A stretch of 64,000 nucleotides of DNA from Fibrobacter succinogenes (GCA_902779055.1 CACZAD010000004.1:1-64000); one strand, 5' to 3'; positions 50,836 to 59,241 are shown, numbered from the stretch's first letter. A program made the numbers and translations. The notes: generated by a model not told the origin, from the sequence alone.

Positions 50836-50870
50836 GGTGGTGCCGTTCCAAAACGGAGTGCGGCATGACA
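50836..50870. repeat. Palindromic repeat, diverged second copy
   Basis: GGTGGTGCCGTTCC...AACGGAGTGCGGCATGACA; the inner palindrome is CCGTT/AACGG and the ATGACA end is kept. Confidence 0.7.
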
Positions 50871-50896
50871 ACACACACAAAAAAAACGGGGAAAAT

Positions 50897-52585
50897 CTAC
50901 TTCACGGCGATAAACTTGCGGTGTTCCGTATTTGCGCTTTTCAGCTGCATCACGTATAGGCCTGCCGGCAGGCCGCGGGTCATCCAGGCGACATCGCCGG
51001 CTTTTGCTGATTCAACGTTCATACGGCGCACCAAAGCTCCCTTCGTATCGAAAATACTGACGCGGTAAACGCTCGGCGCAACCATTGCAATCGCCCTCGA
51101 GCGAATCGATATAGGCTTTTCTTCCGTCGTATCTTTTTCAGCAGCCTTCACGAGCGTCACGTCGAACTGGTCGAGATTCGGGCCGTCAGCACCGCCAACA
51201 GTTGCAAACTTCACTGCATTTTCGCCTGCGGCAAGACTTACCAGAACTTCAGCCGTTTCCCAGACGGTCCAGCCACCAGTCGTCTTGAAAGAGGTCGTTA
51301 CCGTATCCAGACCGGCAGAAATCACAAGAGAGCGAGCTTCACTGGAGCCATTCGCAAAATCAAGATCAAAGCGGTATTGCCCCGCCGTATCGACTTTCAC
51401 ATTCACGACGACATCGCCGCCCTTATCGAAATTCACGTAACCATCGCCGTGATAGCCGCCGTTGCTGCTTTCAGAAACGCCACCCGTAATCACGCCATTT
51501 TCGACCTGATACTGTTTATCAGGTGTCGGCGGTTCCGGTTCAACATAATTCGCATCGCATTCCGTCGGGCTACTGAGCGTTGCGCCCGCATTCGCCTTCA
51601 CGACGGCTTCGACTTCGCTAGCCTTGAGCATAAAGCTCGTGTATTCATACGGAGGCGTAAAGGATGTTCCTGTTCCCTTTGTATTGCCAGAGCAGTTCGT
51701 GAAAATGTTGTCGATGACTTCGTTCACGCCTGTGCCGTTTGCGTTACCGGTATAAATCGGATTCGATTCATTGATAAACACATTTCTTTCAGTACGCACT
51801 TTGCACATGTGACCCGCAGAAACGCCGAGCACGTCAGTGCCATTTGTAATGCTAGCATCACCTGTCAAAAGGTTGTTTACAACATGCACATTTCCGTAAC
51901 GGCAGCGAGGTTTGCGCTGGTTTGCGGCCTTCCACCAGTTGAACATGTAAGTCACATTCAACTTGCCTTCGCTCACAGGCTCGTTATCAGAACTGCCAAT
52001 GAGGTTTGATAAGTTGTGCGTACTCTTTTTCTTGTAGCCGAAAATGCACCACGTAAACGTGACGTTGTCCGAACCCTTCACCACATCGGCGTTTCCATCC
52101 TGACCATCCCAGAATTCGCAGTGGTCAATCCAGATGTTCTTCGATTCGCCTTCAATCGTGAGGTTGTCCCACGCCTGGTCGGCGTTACTGCCCGGCCCCT
52201 GAATCACGATGTTACGAACGATGATATTCGATGCCTTGCTCGTGATGTGGATGGGTGCTTTTAAAAGTGTTCCCGGCTTGAGACCGATAATCGTCTTGTT
52301 CGATGCGGTGATGTTCAGGCGGCTGCCCGTTGTTCCGCTCCAGCCATCGCCAAGTGTTCCGTCAATGTAAATCACGCGCGGAGAAGAATCCTTTGCATAC
52401 TTTTGCAAATCGGCAAAGGTCGTCACCGTAATGGGAGTCGCATTCCCGCCACCGGTCACATTAAATTCAGTCGAAGTTCGGCCCGAACGAGTCGCCCAGC
52501 CAATCGGTTTGCACTGATCTACCGCCGCAGACGCACAAACGGCAAGTCCGCACAACGCCACCAGAACCTTCCTAGAACACTTCAT
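50897..52585 (-). CDS. Secreted pectate lyase (PL1) with CBM35-like module and Por-type tail
   Basis: 562 residues with signal MKCSRKVLVALCGLAVCASA and AGGAG upstream. The PL1 parallel beta-helix spans about 22-350: IIGLKPGTLL, IIVRNIVIQG, IWIDHCEFWDG, and the hallmark QRKPRCRYGNVHVVNNLL containing the catalytic Arg. Asp residues of DHCEFWDGQDGNADVVKG fit the calcium sites. Residues 365-490 look like CBM35 (YQVENGVI, GYHGDGYVNFDKGGD, WTVWETAEVLVSLAAG, NLDQFDV). The last 70 residues (VYRVSIFDTKGALVRRMNV, GLYVMQLK, HRKFIAVK) resemble a type IX sorting tail. It depolymerises polygalacturonate outside the cell. It is adjacent to the acetyl xylan esterase in the same direction, 33 bases away. Confidence 0.9.
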   Translation of the reverse strand: MKCSRKVLVALCGLAVCASAAVDQCKPIGWATRSGRTSTEFNVTGGGNATPITVTTFADLQKYAKDSSPRVIYIDGTLGDGWSGTTGSRLNITASNKTIIGLKPGTLLKAPIHITSKASNIIVRNIVIQGPGSNADQAWDNLTIEGESKNIWIDHCEFWDGQDGNADVVKGSDNVTFTWCIFGYKKKSTHNLSNLIGSSDNEPVSEGKLNVTYMFNWWKAANQRKPRCRYGNVHVVNNLLTGDASITNGTDVLGVSAGHMCKVRTERNVFINESNPIYTGNANGTGVNEVIDNIFTNCSGNTKGTGTSFTPPYEYTSFMLKASEVEAVVKANAGATLSSPTECDANYVEPEPPTPDKQYQVENGVITGGVSESSNGGYHGDGYVNFDKGGDVVVNVKVDTAGQYRFDLDFANGSSEARSLVISAGLDTVTTSFKTTGGWTVWETAEVLVSLAAGENAVKFATVGGADGPNLDQFDVTLVKAAEKDTTEEKPISIRSRAIAMVAPSVYRVSIFDTKGALVRRMNVESAKAGDVAWMTRGLPAGLYVMQLKSANTEHRKFIAVK

Positions 52586-52618
52586 CGTCTCACACTCCTA
52601 TTCCATCGACCTAAATTC

Positions 52619-54166
52619 TTATCGGCCTAAAACTTTTACGTATAAATTTTTTACACCTTTAACATTCTTTTGCGCCAGACGAACGGCCTCGTTCGCATTC
52701 ATTGCGCGAACCGTCCCAACGCAAACGCCCATCGGGTCAAACACCATATAGTTGCGGGGTTCATTCTTTGCAAGCAAACCATCGCCAGCAATGAACGATG
52801 TGCCCGATTTATCCGCAAACTCAATCCAGTCTATATTTACATAATTTCCGGTAATCAAAATTTTGAGAACGTGCGGACCTTCGGTCAATTTAACGTCACC
52901 AAGATCAACATCCTCGTAGGTTTTCCAGTCTTCGCCCGTCTTGGGTGCCGCAAACGCAGAACCCAGTTCCTTGTCGTCAAGCAACAGCTGGAATCCCGAC
53001 GTTTCAGAGCCCGAAGCGATTCGCGCCTTGACGGTGTAATCACCTGAAGTCTTGACATTCACGGAATACTCCAGCCATTCGCCTTCCATCGTGTAACCAA
53101 TAGCATAACCGTCCGTGATTTCTTCGATATCCACGCCATCGTTGCGGTAAGCCTTGCCCTTATTTTCGGAATCATCATCCTTGTACGAACTGTTTCCGCT
53201 TCCGACGCCATTGATGTCGTAATTTTCCGCTTCGATTTTTCCAGGAATAACGAAAGCATCGCCAGCAACGGCCTCTCCGTCGACAATCTTTCCGAACGGT
53301 TGCTGCGGCACGGGTTCCACAGGCGCACGAGCCACCACCTTCAACATCTGTTCCGCATAGCGCTTACCAAACGTCACGTAAGCATTGTGGCTAAAGTGAT
53401 AACGATCCACCCCGTTTCCGTCAAGATTTTCAGACGTGGCATAGTAAGTGTTGTCCATCGTATTCGGGAGCTTTGAAACGCGATCGGAATAGCAGCAGCC
53501 CGAGCGCAAAAGTTCCCCGGCCACAAAGGGCACCGAGTCCGAACTCATATCCAGCGCCGAAAGAATATCGTCGCGAGTCTTCTTTACAATCTTAGGCCAG
53601 TCCGAATATCCTCCGTCCGTTTCGCCCTGGTGGAAAATGAACCCTTTGATAACACCCACCTGTTGCGCTTTTTTAGCGATGTCCACAATCGTCTTGTAAA
53701 CGTTACCGTCGCTAGCATATTCCTTAGCGTAATTCTGGAGCCACCCTTCCGCCGTCGAAAGGTAACTAGCGTACTGGTCTTTATCAAACAACTTAATGCT
53801 AGCACCACCCACAGCAACGGGAATAATGCCAACAGTCACATCGGGCATACTGTCGGCCATCGTACGGCCAAACCAGTCCGCAATCGAAATGGTCTCGCCG
53901 CAGTTGAACAGCGAAGGAACCGCCGGATAGACCTCGCCTAGCGTATTACGCCCTTTACTCGAACACTTTTGCGTGGCAAAAATCTTGAAGCGCGGATGCT
54001 CCACCTTATCCGCAGATTCCGCATTCGCCGTCCCGCCCATATTGGACTGTCCGTAAGCGATGTAAATATGAAAATTCGGGTCCGGAGCCGCATAAAGCGT
54101 ACCAGACATAGAAAGGCCAAGAGCAAAAACAGCCCCGGCTAAAACCTTAGAATATCCCACAAACAT
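52619..54166 (-). CDS. axe6: Secreted acetyl xylan esterase, CE6 with CBM6 and basic C-terminal module
   Basis: 515 residues. The signal ends TLYA-AP; AAGGA precedes ATG 54166. The CE6 SGNH domain covers about 28-275: IYIAYGQSNMGG (nucleophile Ser), FIFHQGETDGG and DRYHFSHNAY (Asp-x-x-His). A CBM6 module follows at about 310-450 (PGKIEAENYDINGVGSG, GYTMEGEWLEYSVNVKTSGD, YVNIDWIEF). The last 60 residues (NYMVFDPMGVCVGTV, NANEAVRLAQKNVKGVKNLY) are a basic region like the paralogous C-terminal module known from Fibrobacter xylan enzymes such as Axe6B. It removes acetyl groups from xylan. It probably shares a transcript with the pectate lyase. Confidence 0.9.
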   Translation of the reverse strand: MFVGYSKVLAGAVFALGLSMSGTLYAAPDPNFHIYIAYGQSNMGGTANAESADKVEHPRFKIFATQKCSSKGRNTLGEVYPAVPSLFNCGETISIADWFGRTMADSMPDVTVGIIPVAVGGASIKLFDKDQYASYLSTAEGWLQNYAKEYASDGNVYKTIVDIAKKAQQVGVIKGFIFHQGETDGGYSDWPKIVKKTRDDILSALDMSSDSVPFVAGELLRSGCCYSDRVSKLPNTMDNTYYATSENLDGNGVDRYHFSHNAYVTFGKRYAEQMLKVVARAPVEPVPQQPFGKIVDGEAVAGDAFVIPGKIEAENYDINGVGSGNSSYKDDDSENKGKAYRNDGVDIEEITDGYAIGYTMEGEWLEYSVNVKTSGDYTVKARIASGSETSGFQLLLDDKELGSAFAAPKTGEDWKTYEDVDLGDVKLTEGPHVLKILITGNYVNIDWIEFADKSGTSFIAGDGLLAKNEPRNYMVFDPMGVCVGTVRAMNANEAVRLAQKNVKGVKNLYVKVLGR

Positions 54167-54538
54167 GTTAATTCCTTTTTAGAATTGCACCTAGTGTAAT
54201 CTATAATCTTGAGCCGAGATTGCAACCACTGCGCCATGCATTTTTCTAGACAATTTGTCAAGAACAACACAGGAAAACAGGCTCACCCCATTTCTGAGGC
54301 AAGCCTGTTTGTGTTTAGGAGGAAACTTTTTTTGAGACCCTACTTTTCTTATAAAAACTAGCACTCTCAAAACCGTAAAAAAGTAATACAAAGCAGTTAT
54401 TGAAAAAAAACACGCCACATATACGGAACAAAAAGTTTCATATGGAACAAAAAGTTCCAACATACTTTTTTCTGCTTTTTGAAAATGGCACCTTGATGAA
54501 ATGGGCAAAAGAAATATCTTTCAAACGAGGAAACGGCT
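54167..54538. other. Divergent intergenic region with a long hairpin
   Basis: No gene is seen. AACAC(agga)AAACAGGCT at 54267-54283 pairs with AGCCTGTTTGTGTT at 54302-54315, a 14-bp stem with one bulge. A TATAAT at 54202-54207 lies on the plus strand about 65 bases upstream of the stem. Since both flanking genes point away from here, the hairpin is not a terminator of either one. It could end a small RNA of about 100 bases or belong to a decayed repeat. Confidence 0.4.
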
Positions 54539-54808
54539 ATGAAAAAAATCTTTATTTCCCTGCGGGAACGAATCGTAAAAAGACTGCAAAGTTTATCATT
54601 CAGAACAGGCGTCATCATTCTTTCTCTTTGCATTCCCTTTTACATCTTGTCGTTTGCGCAAATGGCTCTCCCCATTTCGGCCGAAGCCAAAGGAATCCTT
54701 TGGGTGGTGCTGTTTGGGCTTGCAAAAACGTTTCAGTACGGTGGGCTTTCTATCATCGGCGTTGAAGGCGTCAAAAGACTAAAAGGCTTTTTCAAGAAAG
54801 CGTCCTAG
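54539..54808 (+). CDS. Small two-helix membrane protein, transporter-suffix-domain-like
   Basis: 89 residues. A basic start (MKKIFISLRERIVKRLQ) precedes two membrane segments: TGVIILSLCIPFYILSFAQ and a second run from GILWVVLFGLAKTFQYGG to IGVEGVKRLKGFF. The layout and the end resemble the short transporter suffix domain proteins. The function is unknown. CGAGG lies nine bases before the start. It precedes hisC by about 95 bases but is probably not in an operon with it, since a TATAAT-like box (54844-54849) intervenes. Confidence 0.6.
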   Translation: MKKIFISLRERIVKRLQSLSFRTGVIILSLCIPFYILSFAQMALPISAEAKGILWVVLFGLAKTFQYGGLSIIGVEGVKRLKGFFKKAS

Positions 54809-54865
54809 AATACAGCTGTAGTAATCCCAATATAAAAAATTGCTATAATTCCTTTTGGATTACAA

Positions 54866-54900
54866 ATAACCAATAACTATTGACTAATAACCAACAACTA
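54866..54900 (+). repeat. Heptanucleotide tandem repeat, ATAACCA family, in the hisC leader
   Basis: Five consecutive heptamers: ATAACCA, ATAACTA, TTGACTA, ATAACCA, ACAACTA. They end three bases before the hisC start codon and replace the ribosome-binding region. The period of seven is exact. Confidence 0.8.
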
Positions 54901-54903
54901 AAA

Positions 54904-56013
54904 ATGGATATCAATCAGCTCGCACAACAGCACATTTTGAAGCAGCCGCTCTATGTGACCGGCAAACCCATCGCCTACACCGCTCGTGAATTCGGCCTCG
55001 ACCCGAAAGACATCGACAAGCTCGCCAGCAACGAAAACCCGTTTGGCCCGAGCCCGAAGGGCATGGCCGAAGCTCGCAAGGCTTTGGAAGAAGTGAACCT
55101 CTATCCGGATGGCGGTTCTTACGATCTCATCGGAAAGATTGCTGAATTCCGCGGCGTGAACCGCGACCAGATTGCTGTGGGTAACGGCAGTAACGAACTC
55201 TTGGACATGATTGCCCAGGTGTTCCTCGGCCCCGGCACGGAAGCCGTCATGGGCAACCACAGTTTCGCTGTTTACAAGCTTGCTACGATGGCCATGAACG
55301 CCAAGATTGTTGAAGTTGACATGCCCGCTCCGGGATACAACTACAACCTCAAGGCTATGCGCGACGCCGTGAACGAAAAGACCCGCATCGTGTTCCTCGC
55401 CAACCCGAACAACCCGACCGGTTCTGACCTCACCGCCAAGGAAATCCTCGACTTCGCCGACAGCCTCCCGGAAACTTGCGTTCTCGTGATGGACGAAGCC
55501 TACACCGAATTTATCGAAGACACGCCGGAACTCGTTCCGGATTTCAACAGCCGCATCGCTGCTGGCAAGAACATCATCTGCTGCCGTACGTTCAGCAAGA
55601 TTTACGGTCTTGCAGGGCTGCGCGTGGGCTACTGCATCACCCGTCCGGAAATCGTCGCCCTCATCAACCGCGTGCGTGAACCGTTCAACGTGAACAGCAT
55701 CGCTCAGGCAGCTGCCATCGGCGCTATCGACGACCAGGATTACGTGAACAAGGTTCGCGAACTCAACAAGAAGGGTCTCGAACAACTCAAGGCTGGTTTC
55801 AAGGAAATGGGCCTCCCCTACGTCGACAGCCACGCAAACTTCATCGCTGTCAGTGGATTCAAGGATCCGATGGACGCCTTCAAGTTCTTGCAGGCCAAGG
55901 GCACCATCATCCGTCCGCAGCCGGCTATGGGTGACGTGCTCCGCATTACCGTCGGTACCGAAGCTCAGAACAAGAAATGCCTCGAAAACATCAAGGCATA
56001 TCTCGGCAAGTAA
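54904..56013 (+). CDS. hisC: Histidinol-phosphate aminotransferase
   Basis: 369 residues from ATG 54904; an upstream in-frame TTG at 54880 would start within the heptamer repeat and is less likely. PLP fold-type I aminotransferase: KLASNENPFGPSPKG, VGNGSNELLDMIA, LANPNNPTGSDL, VMDEAYTEF (PLP-binding Asp and Tyr) and RTFSKIYGLAGLRVGY with the Schiff-base Lys. It converts imidazole acetol phosphate and glutamate to histidinol phosphate; some homologues also act on aromatic amino acids, relevant with the TyrA cluster 4 kb away. TATAAT at 54844-54849 may be its -10 box. No other his genes adjoin it. Confidence 0.92.
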   Translation: MDINQLAQQHILKQPLYVTGKPIAYTAREFGLDPKDIDKLASNENPFGPSPKGMAEARKALEEVNLYPDGGSYDLIGKIAEFRGVNRDQIAVGNGSNELLDMIAQVFLGPGTEAVMGNHSFAVYKLATMAMNAKIVEVDMPAPGYNYNLKAMRDAVNEKTRIVFLANPNNPTGSDLTAKEILDFADSLPETCVLVMDEAYTEFIEDTPELVPDFNSRIAAGKNIICCRTFSKIYGLAGLRVGYCITRPEIVALINRVREPFNVNSIAQAAAIGAIDDQDYVNKVRELNKKGLEQLKAGFKEMGLPYVDSHANFIAVSGFKDPMDAFKFLQAKGTIIRPQPAMGDVLRITVGTEAQNKKCLENIKAYLGK

Positions 56014-56843
56014 ACCGAGACTGGAACTGCGCAAAGCCCGCGCCTGGCGCCACTAACGCCAAACCTCACGGCGTAGCCCGTGTGATTTCTAAGCGCGGTT
56101 TTTGCAGCAGAAGCCAAGCAGAAAACCTGGTCCGCGAGGGCCGGGTTTCTTTGCGTGGTAAAATCGTCCGCGATCCAGACACTCCCGCCCGCGAAAATGA
56201 CGAGATTTGCGTTGACGGGAAGCATGTAAAAGCAAGCGAGTTCGTTTACTTTATGATGAACAAGCCGCGCGGCTACGTCACTACGGCAAGCGACGAAAAA
56301 GGGCGCGCAACAGTCATGGACCTTTTCCGTGAGCAATACGCCAAGATGTTCCCCGGCAAGGCTGTGCCGCATATATCGCCCGTTGGCAGGCTCGATGCCG
56401 CTAGCGAAGGGCTTTTGCTATTTACAAACGATACTCAATGGGCAGACGCCATGCTGAATCCGCAAAAGAAAAAAGGCAATTCCGGCACGGAGGCCGGAAT
56501 GACATTGGGGATTCCTCATACAAAAATCTATCGGGTACAGGTCAACGGCCACCCCACCGCCGAAGAACTTTCGCAAATGGAAGCGGGTTTCAATGTACCG
56601 CCTCGAGTCTTTGGCGAACCCGAAGAGTTCATGCACGCCGTCAGCGCCAAGCTCTACAGCGCAGGCGAAAAAAAATGCTGGTTAGAAATCACTTTGGACG
56701 AAGGCAAGAATCGTGAAATTCGCCGCATGCTTGCGAAGCTCGGCTACGAAGTTTTACGCCTTGTGCGCATCAAGTTCTGCAATTACGAATTGGGCGATTT
56801 AAAGCAGAGCGAAATTAAGCAGCTCAACTCACCGCGCCCATAG
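55977..56843 (+). CDS. RsuA/RluB/RluE-family rRNA pseudouridine synthase with in-frame palindrome insertion
   Basis: Up to 288 residues. An S4 RNA-binding domain (ARVISKRGFCSRSQAENLVREG region) is followed by the synthase domain: YFMMNKPRGYVTT, SPVGRLDAASEGLLLFTND with the catalytic Asp, TKIYRVQVNGH, WLEITLDEGKNREIRRMLAKL and LVRIKF. The start at 55977 overlaps hisC by 37 bases; GTG 56082 is possible but would cut the S4 domain. Between AMLNPQ and TKIYRV about 14 extra residues (KKGNSGTEAGMTLG) are encoded by a palindromic repeat that is elsewhere intergenic. It isomerises uridine in 16S or 23S rRNA; the exact site is unknown. Confidence 0.88.
   Translation: MPRKHQGISRQVNRDWNCAKPAPGATNAKPHGVARVISKRGFCSRSQAENLVREGRVSLRGKIVRDPDTPARENDEICVDGKHVKASEFVYFMMNKPRGYVTTASDEKGRATVMDLFREQYAKMFPGKAVPHISPVGRLDAASEGLLLFTNDTQWADAMLNPQKKKGNSGTEAGMTLGIPHTKIYRVQVNGHPTAEELSQMEAGFNVPPRVFGEPEEFMHAVSAKLYSAGEKKCWLEITLDEGKNREIRRMLAKLGYEVLRLVRIKFCNYELGDLKQSEIKQLNSPRP
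56478..56505. repeat. GAT...ATGACA-type palindromic repeat inside a coding sequence
   Basis: ATTCCGGC, an ACGGA centre, then GGCCGGAATGACA. It is translated as part of the pseudouridine synthase without frameshift or stop. Confidence 0.8.
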
Positions 56844-56854
56844 CCCCCGCAGCG

Positions 56855-57739
56855 TTAAGCCGATCGAGGTTTCCCCGTCCAGCCAAGCTTTTCGCGAAGA
56901 GCGCCCACAAATCCCGTGTGACGCATACGAATAAACGTCGTCACAAGCTTACTTTCAGACAACATCACATATTCGTCAGGCTTCATTTCAAGCGTGATGC
57001 GCCCGTCAAAAACAAGGTCGAGCGAGCAATTCACTGCCGAAGCCATTCGCAACTTTTTGTCCGTAAGCGAAAGCACAAGCGGACGCACCGAGAGACTGCT
57101 CGGCGCCACAGGCGTGAGCACCACCGCCGGAGTCGAAGGGTGAATAATCGGGCCACCAGCAGCAAGGTTGTATGCAGTCGAGCCCGTCGGCGTCGAAACG
57201 AGAATCGAGTCCGCCCAGTATTCCGTCAGGCAAGTATCGTTATAAGCCACGTTCACGTTCACCATGCGTTCCGGAGCGTGCGCGCGCACGTGGACTTCGT
57301 TCAACACGGTCTGTTTTGCAATGCACTTTTTGCCGTGGTAAACCGCAGCTTCGATCATCATACGTTCGCGAGTCGAGAAGTCGCCAGCAAGCAAGCTATC
57401 GAGCGTCTTGGTCAAGCCTTCCACACGCGATTCCGCCAAGAATCCCACGCGCCCGGCATTCACGCCGAGAATCGGGATGTTGTGGCCAAGCGCCATGTGC
57501 GCTGCCGTCAGCACAGTGCCGTCACCGCCAATCGCAATCAGCAAATCCGTCTTTTGCAACGCCGCTTCTTTCACGACACGAATCGGCTTTTTCACCAGTT
57601 CCTTGAGGGAATCCAGAGCGCAAAACTTCACTTGCGGATGTTCAAGCGCCCAAGCGGTAATCTGCTTCAAGGCACATGCCAAATCAGCACTTTTATCCTT
57701 GAACCCGACAATTCCAATGCTGCTGAAAGACTTGTTCAT
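56855..57739 (-). CDS. nadK: NAD kinase
   Basis: 294 residues, normal length. Motifs: LLIAIGGDGTVLTAA (GGDGT), ILGVNAGRVGFLAE, VLNEVHVRAHAP (NE-x motif), YWADSILVSTPTGSTAYNLA and GGPIIHPSTPAVVLTPVAP. It phosphorylates NAD to NADP in the cytoplasm. It converges with the pseudouridine synthase gene (11-base gap) and is preceded upstream by a palindromic repeat and the AroA-like gene on the same strand. Confidence 0.95.
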   Translation of the reverse strand: MNKSFSSIGIVGFKDKSADLACALKQITAWALEHPQVKFCALDSLKELVKKPIRVVKEAALQKTDLLIAIGGDGTVLTAAHMALGHNIPILGVNAGRVGFLAESRVEGLTKTLDSLLAGDFSTRERMMIEAAVYHGKKCIAKQTVLNEVHVRAHAPERMVNVNVAYNDTCLTEYWADSILVSTPTGSTAYNLAAGGPIIHPSTPAVVLTPVAPSSLSVRPLVLSLTDKKLRMASAVNCSLDLVFDGRITLEMKPDEYVMLSESKLVTTFIRMRHTGFVGALREKLGWTGKPRSA

Positions 57740-57784
57740 TTATAGATCCTATCACTGCAGTTTTTCTTTGCTAACCAAGAAGGC

Positions 57785-57811
57785 GATCCCGGAACGGAGT
57801 CCGGGATGACA
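57785..57811. repeat. GAT...ATGACA palindromic repeat
   Basis: GATCCCGGA, an ACGGA centre, then GTCCGGGATGACA, between nadK and the AroA-like gene. Confidence 0.85.
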
Positions 57812-57849
57812 GGCAGGACAATAGCATTCTATCATTCTGGCTAAACATT

Positions 57850-59217
57850 TTATTCCTTCTTCTCGGTGTGTTCAGCGACAAGAACCTTCTTGAGCTTTTC
57901 AACAACACCCGGGAATACAGCTTCGACCTTGTCGATATTCTCGACCGGTTCATCGTTCTGGAGCGCAAGCGACAAAACGCTCAAGGCAAGCCCCATCTGC
58001 GCCGAATCACCACCGTCAAAATCGCTACCGTTCACGATCGTTTCAAGGCCGCGAATCACAAGACCGTCATCGTACACGCCGACTTCGGCACCCGTCTTGC
58101 GCAAGTTCACCGCCAAGAATTCATTCACGGGGCGCATCGCCACACGCACTTCCTTTGGCACACGCAAAATCGTTTCACCTTCGGCGTAGCAAGCCGCCAC
58201 TGCCAAAAGCGGATATTCTTCGAGCCCCGTCGCAATAACGTCTTCGCTAAAGCGGCGGCCCTGCAAACGCTTGCCCGATGCAAGCGGCTTGATTTCGACA
58301 TCGCCAAAAACGTCACCGTACTTTTCACGACGGCTCACCGTTTCGATGTTAGCACCCATACGTTTGAGGCACGTCAACGCCCCTGCACGGCTACTGTTCA
58401 AATCAACGTTCTGGAGCCTGACGACATTGTCCTTGGGCATATTTCCGACCGTCGCCAAGACCGCAAAAGCAGTCGCTTCCGTCGTATCGCCCGGCACATA
58501 GTACTCACGCGCCGTAATCACCTTCGTCTCCGAAAGTTCCGTGAACTGCGTACGTTCAATCTTCTTGCCCTGTGCAATCATCAAGCGACGTTCGAATTCA
58601 CTCAACTGCTCCATACCGCGGCCTTCGTACTTTACCGAAGCGCCAAAGTACATCAGCATCTTGGTCCACTGGTCATGCACAGTCGACTTTTCTTCAAAGT
58701 TCAAGTATTCATTGCGGATCAATGCACGGAGCAAAAGCCTGTTGCGCATCACAGAAGAAACATTCCCAAGAGAATCCTTCTTGACGTTCAATTCGTCACG
58801 CAAAAAGCTAAAAACAAACTTGGCCGGATCGTCCTTCTGGATTTTGACCTTGAAATACTTCTGCAAAGTTTCCTTGGCATTATTCACACGGGCAATGCCC
58901 AAGTCATCCACTTCATCGGCAAACGTATAAAGCTGTTCATCGTCCTTGCTTGCTAGCGTCCAAAGCATCACGTTATCCGCTTCGCCAAACTTGAACGGCA
59001 ACATCGTCGGTAACGGATACTGGAATCCCTTGCCATTGAGGACCAACTGGTGCCCCTGCAATTCGTAAGACAGGCCAAATTCTTTTAGAGCCTCGGCGTA
59101 CTTTTCACTGCCGCTCGCCCAAGCGAAATCTTCTAGCACCGTGCGGCCATTCACGAGGAGCGCCATCACCAATGTCAAATTCATCCGTTCACGGTCGGGG
59201 TTCATCAAGAATTCCAT
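57850..59217 (-). CDS. Degenerate EPSP synthase (AroA)-like protein
   Basis: 455 residues with the AroA/MurA two-domain fold pattern: EKSTVHDQWTKMLMYFGASV, YVPGDTTEATAFAVLATVG, LEEYPLLAVAACYAEGETIL and LRKTGAEVGVYDDGLVIRG. Several residues expected for catalysis are not seen: no GDKS-type Lys at the N terminus (NPDRERMN instead), no GN-A/S-GT motif, SRDHTE replaced by STVHDQ, and KESDR altered to PKEVRVAM. It is first encoded after tyrA in a gene order of chorismate mutase, tyrA, aroA-like, which suggests a shikimate or aromatic context. It may be a highly diverged enzyme or a non-catalytic paralogue. I do not give the symbol aroA. Confidence 0.7.
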   Translation of the reverse strand: MEFLMNPDRERMNLTLVMALLVNGRTVLEDFAWASGSEKYAEALKEFGLSYELQGHQLVLNGKGFQYPLPTMLPFKFGEADNVMLWTLASKDDEQLYTFADEVDDLGIARVNNAKETLQKYFKVKIQKDDPAKFVFSFLRDELNVKKDSLGNVSSVMRNRLLLRALIRNEYLNFEEKSTVHDQWTKMLMYFGASVKYEGRGMEQLSEFERRLMIAQGKKIERTQFTELSETKVITAREYYVPGDTTEATAFAVLATVGNMPKDNVVRLQNVDLNSSRAGALTCLKRMGANIETVSRREKYGDVFGDVEIKPLASGKRLQGRRFSEDVIATGLEEYPLLAVAACYAEGETILRVPKEVRVAMRPVNEFLAVNLRKTGAEVGVYDDGLVIRGLETIVNGSDFDGGDSAQMGLALSVLSLALQNDEPVENIDKVEAVFPGVVEKLKKVLVAEHTEKKE

Positions 59218-59241
59218 CGTCGATCAATCCTAAATAACAAA

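Noticed and set aside
54400-54765. A 121-codon plus-strand frame overlapping the small membrane protein gene
   Set aside because: The 89-residue frame at 54539-54808 has a ribosome site and two clear membrane segments; the longer frame is compositionally odd and out of frame with it.
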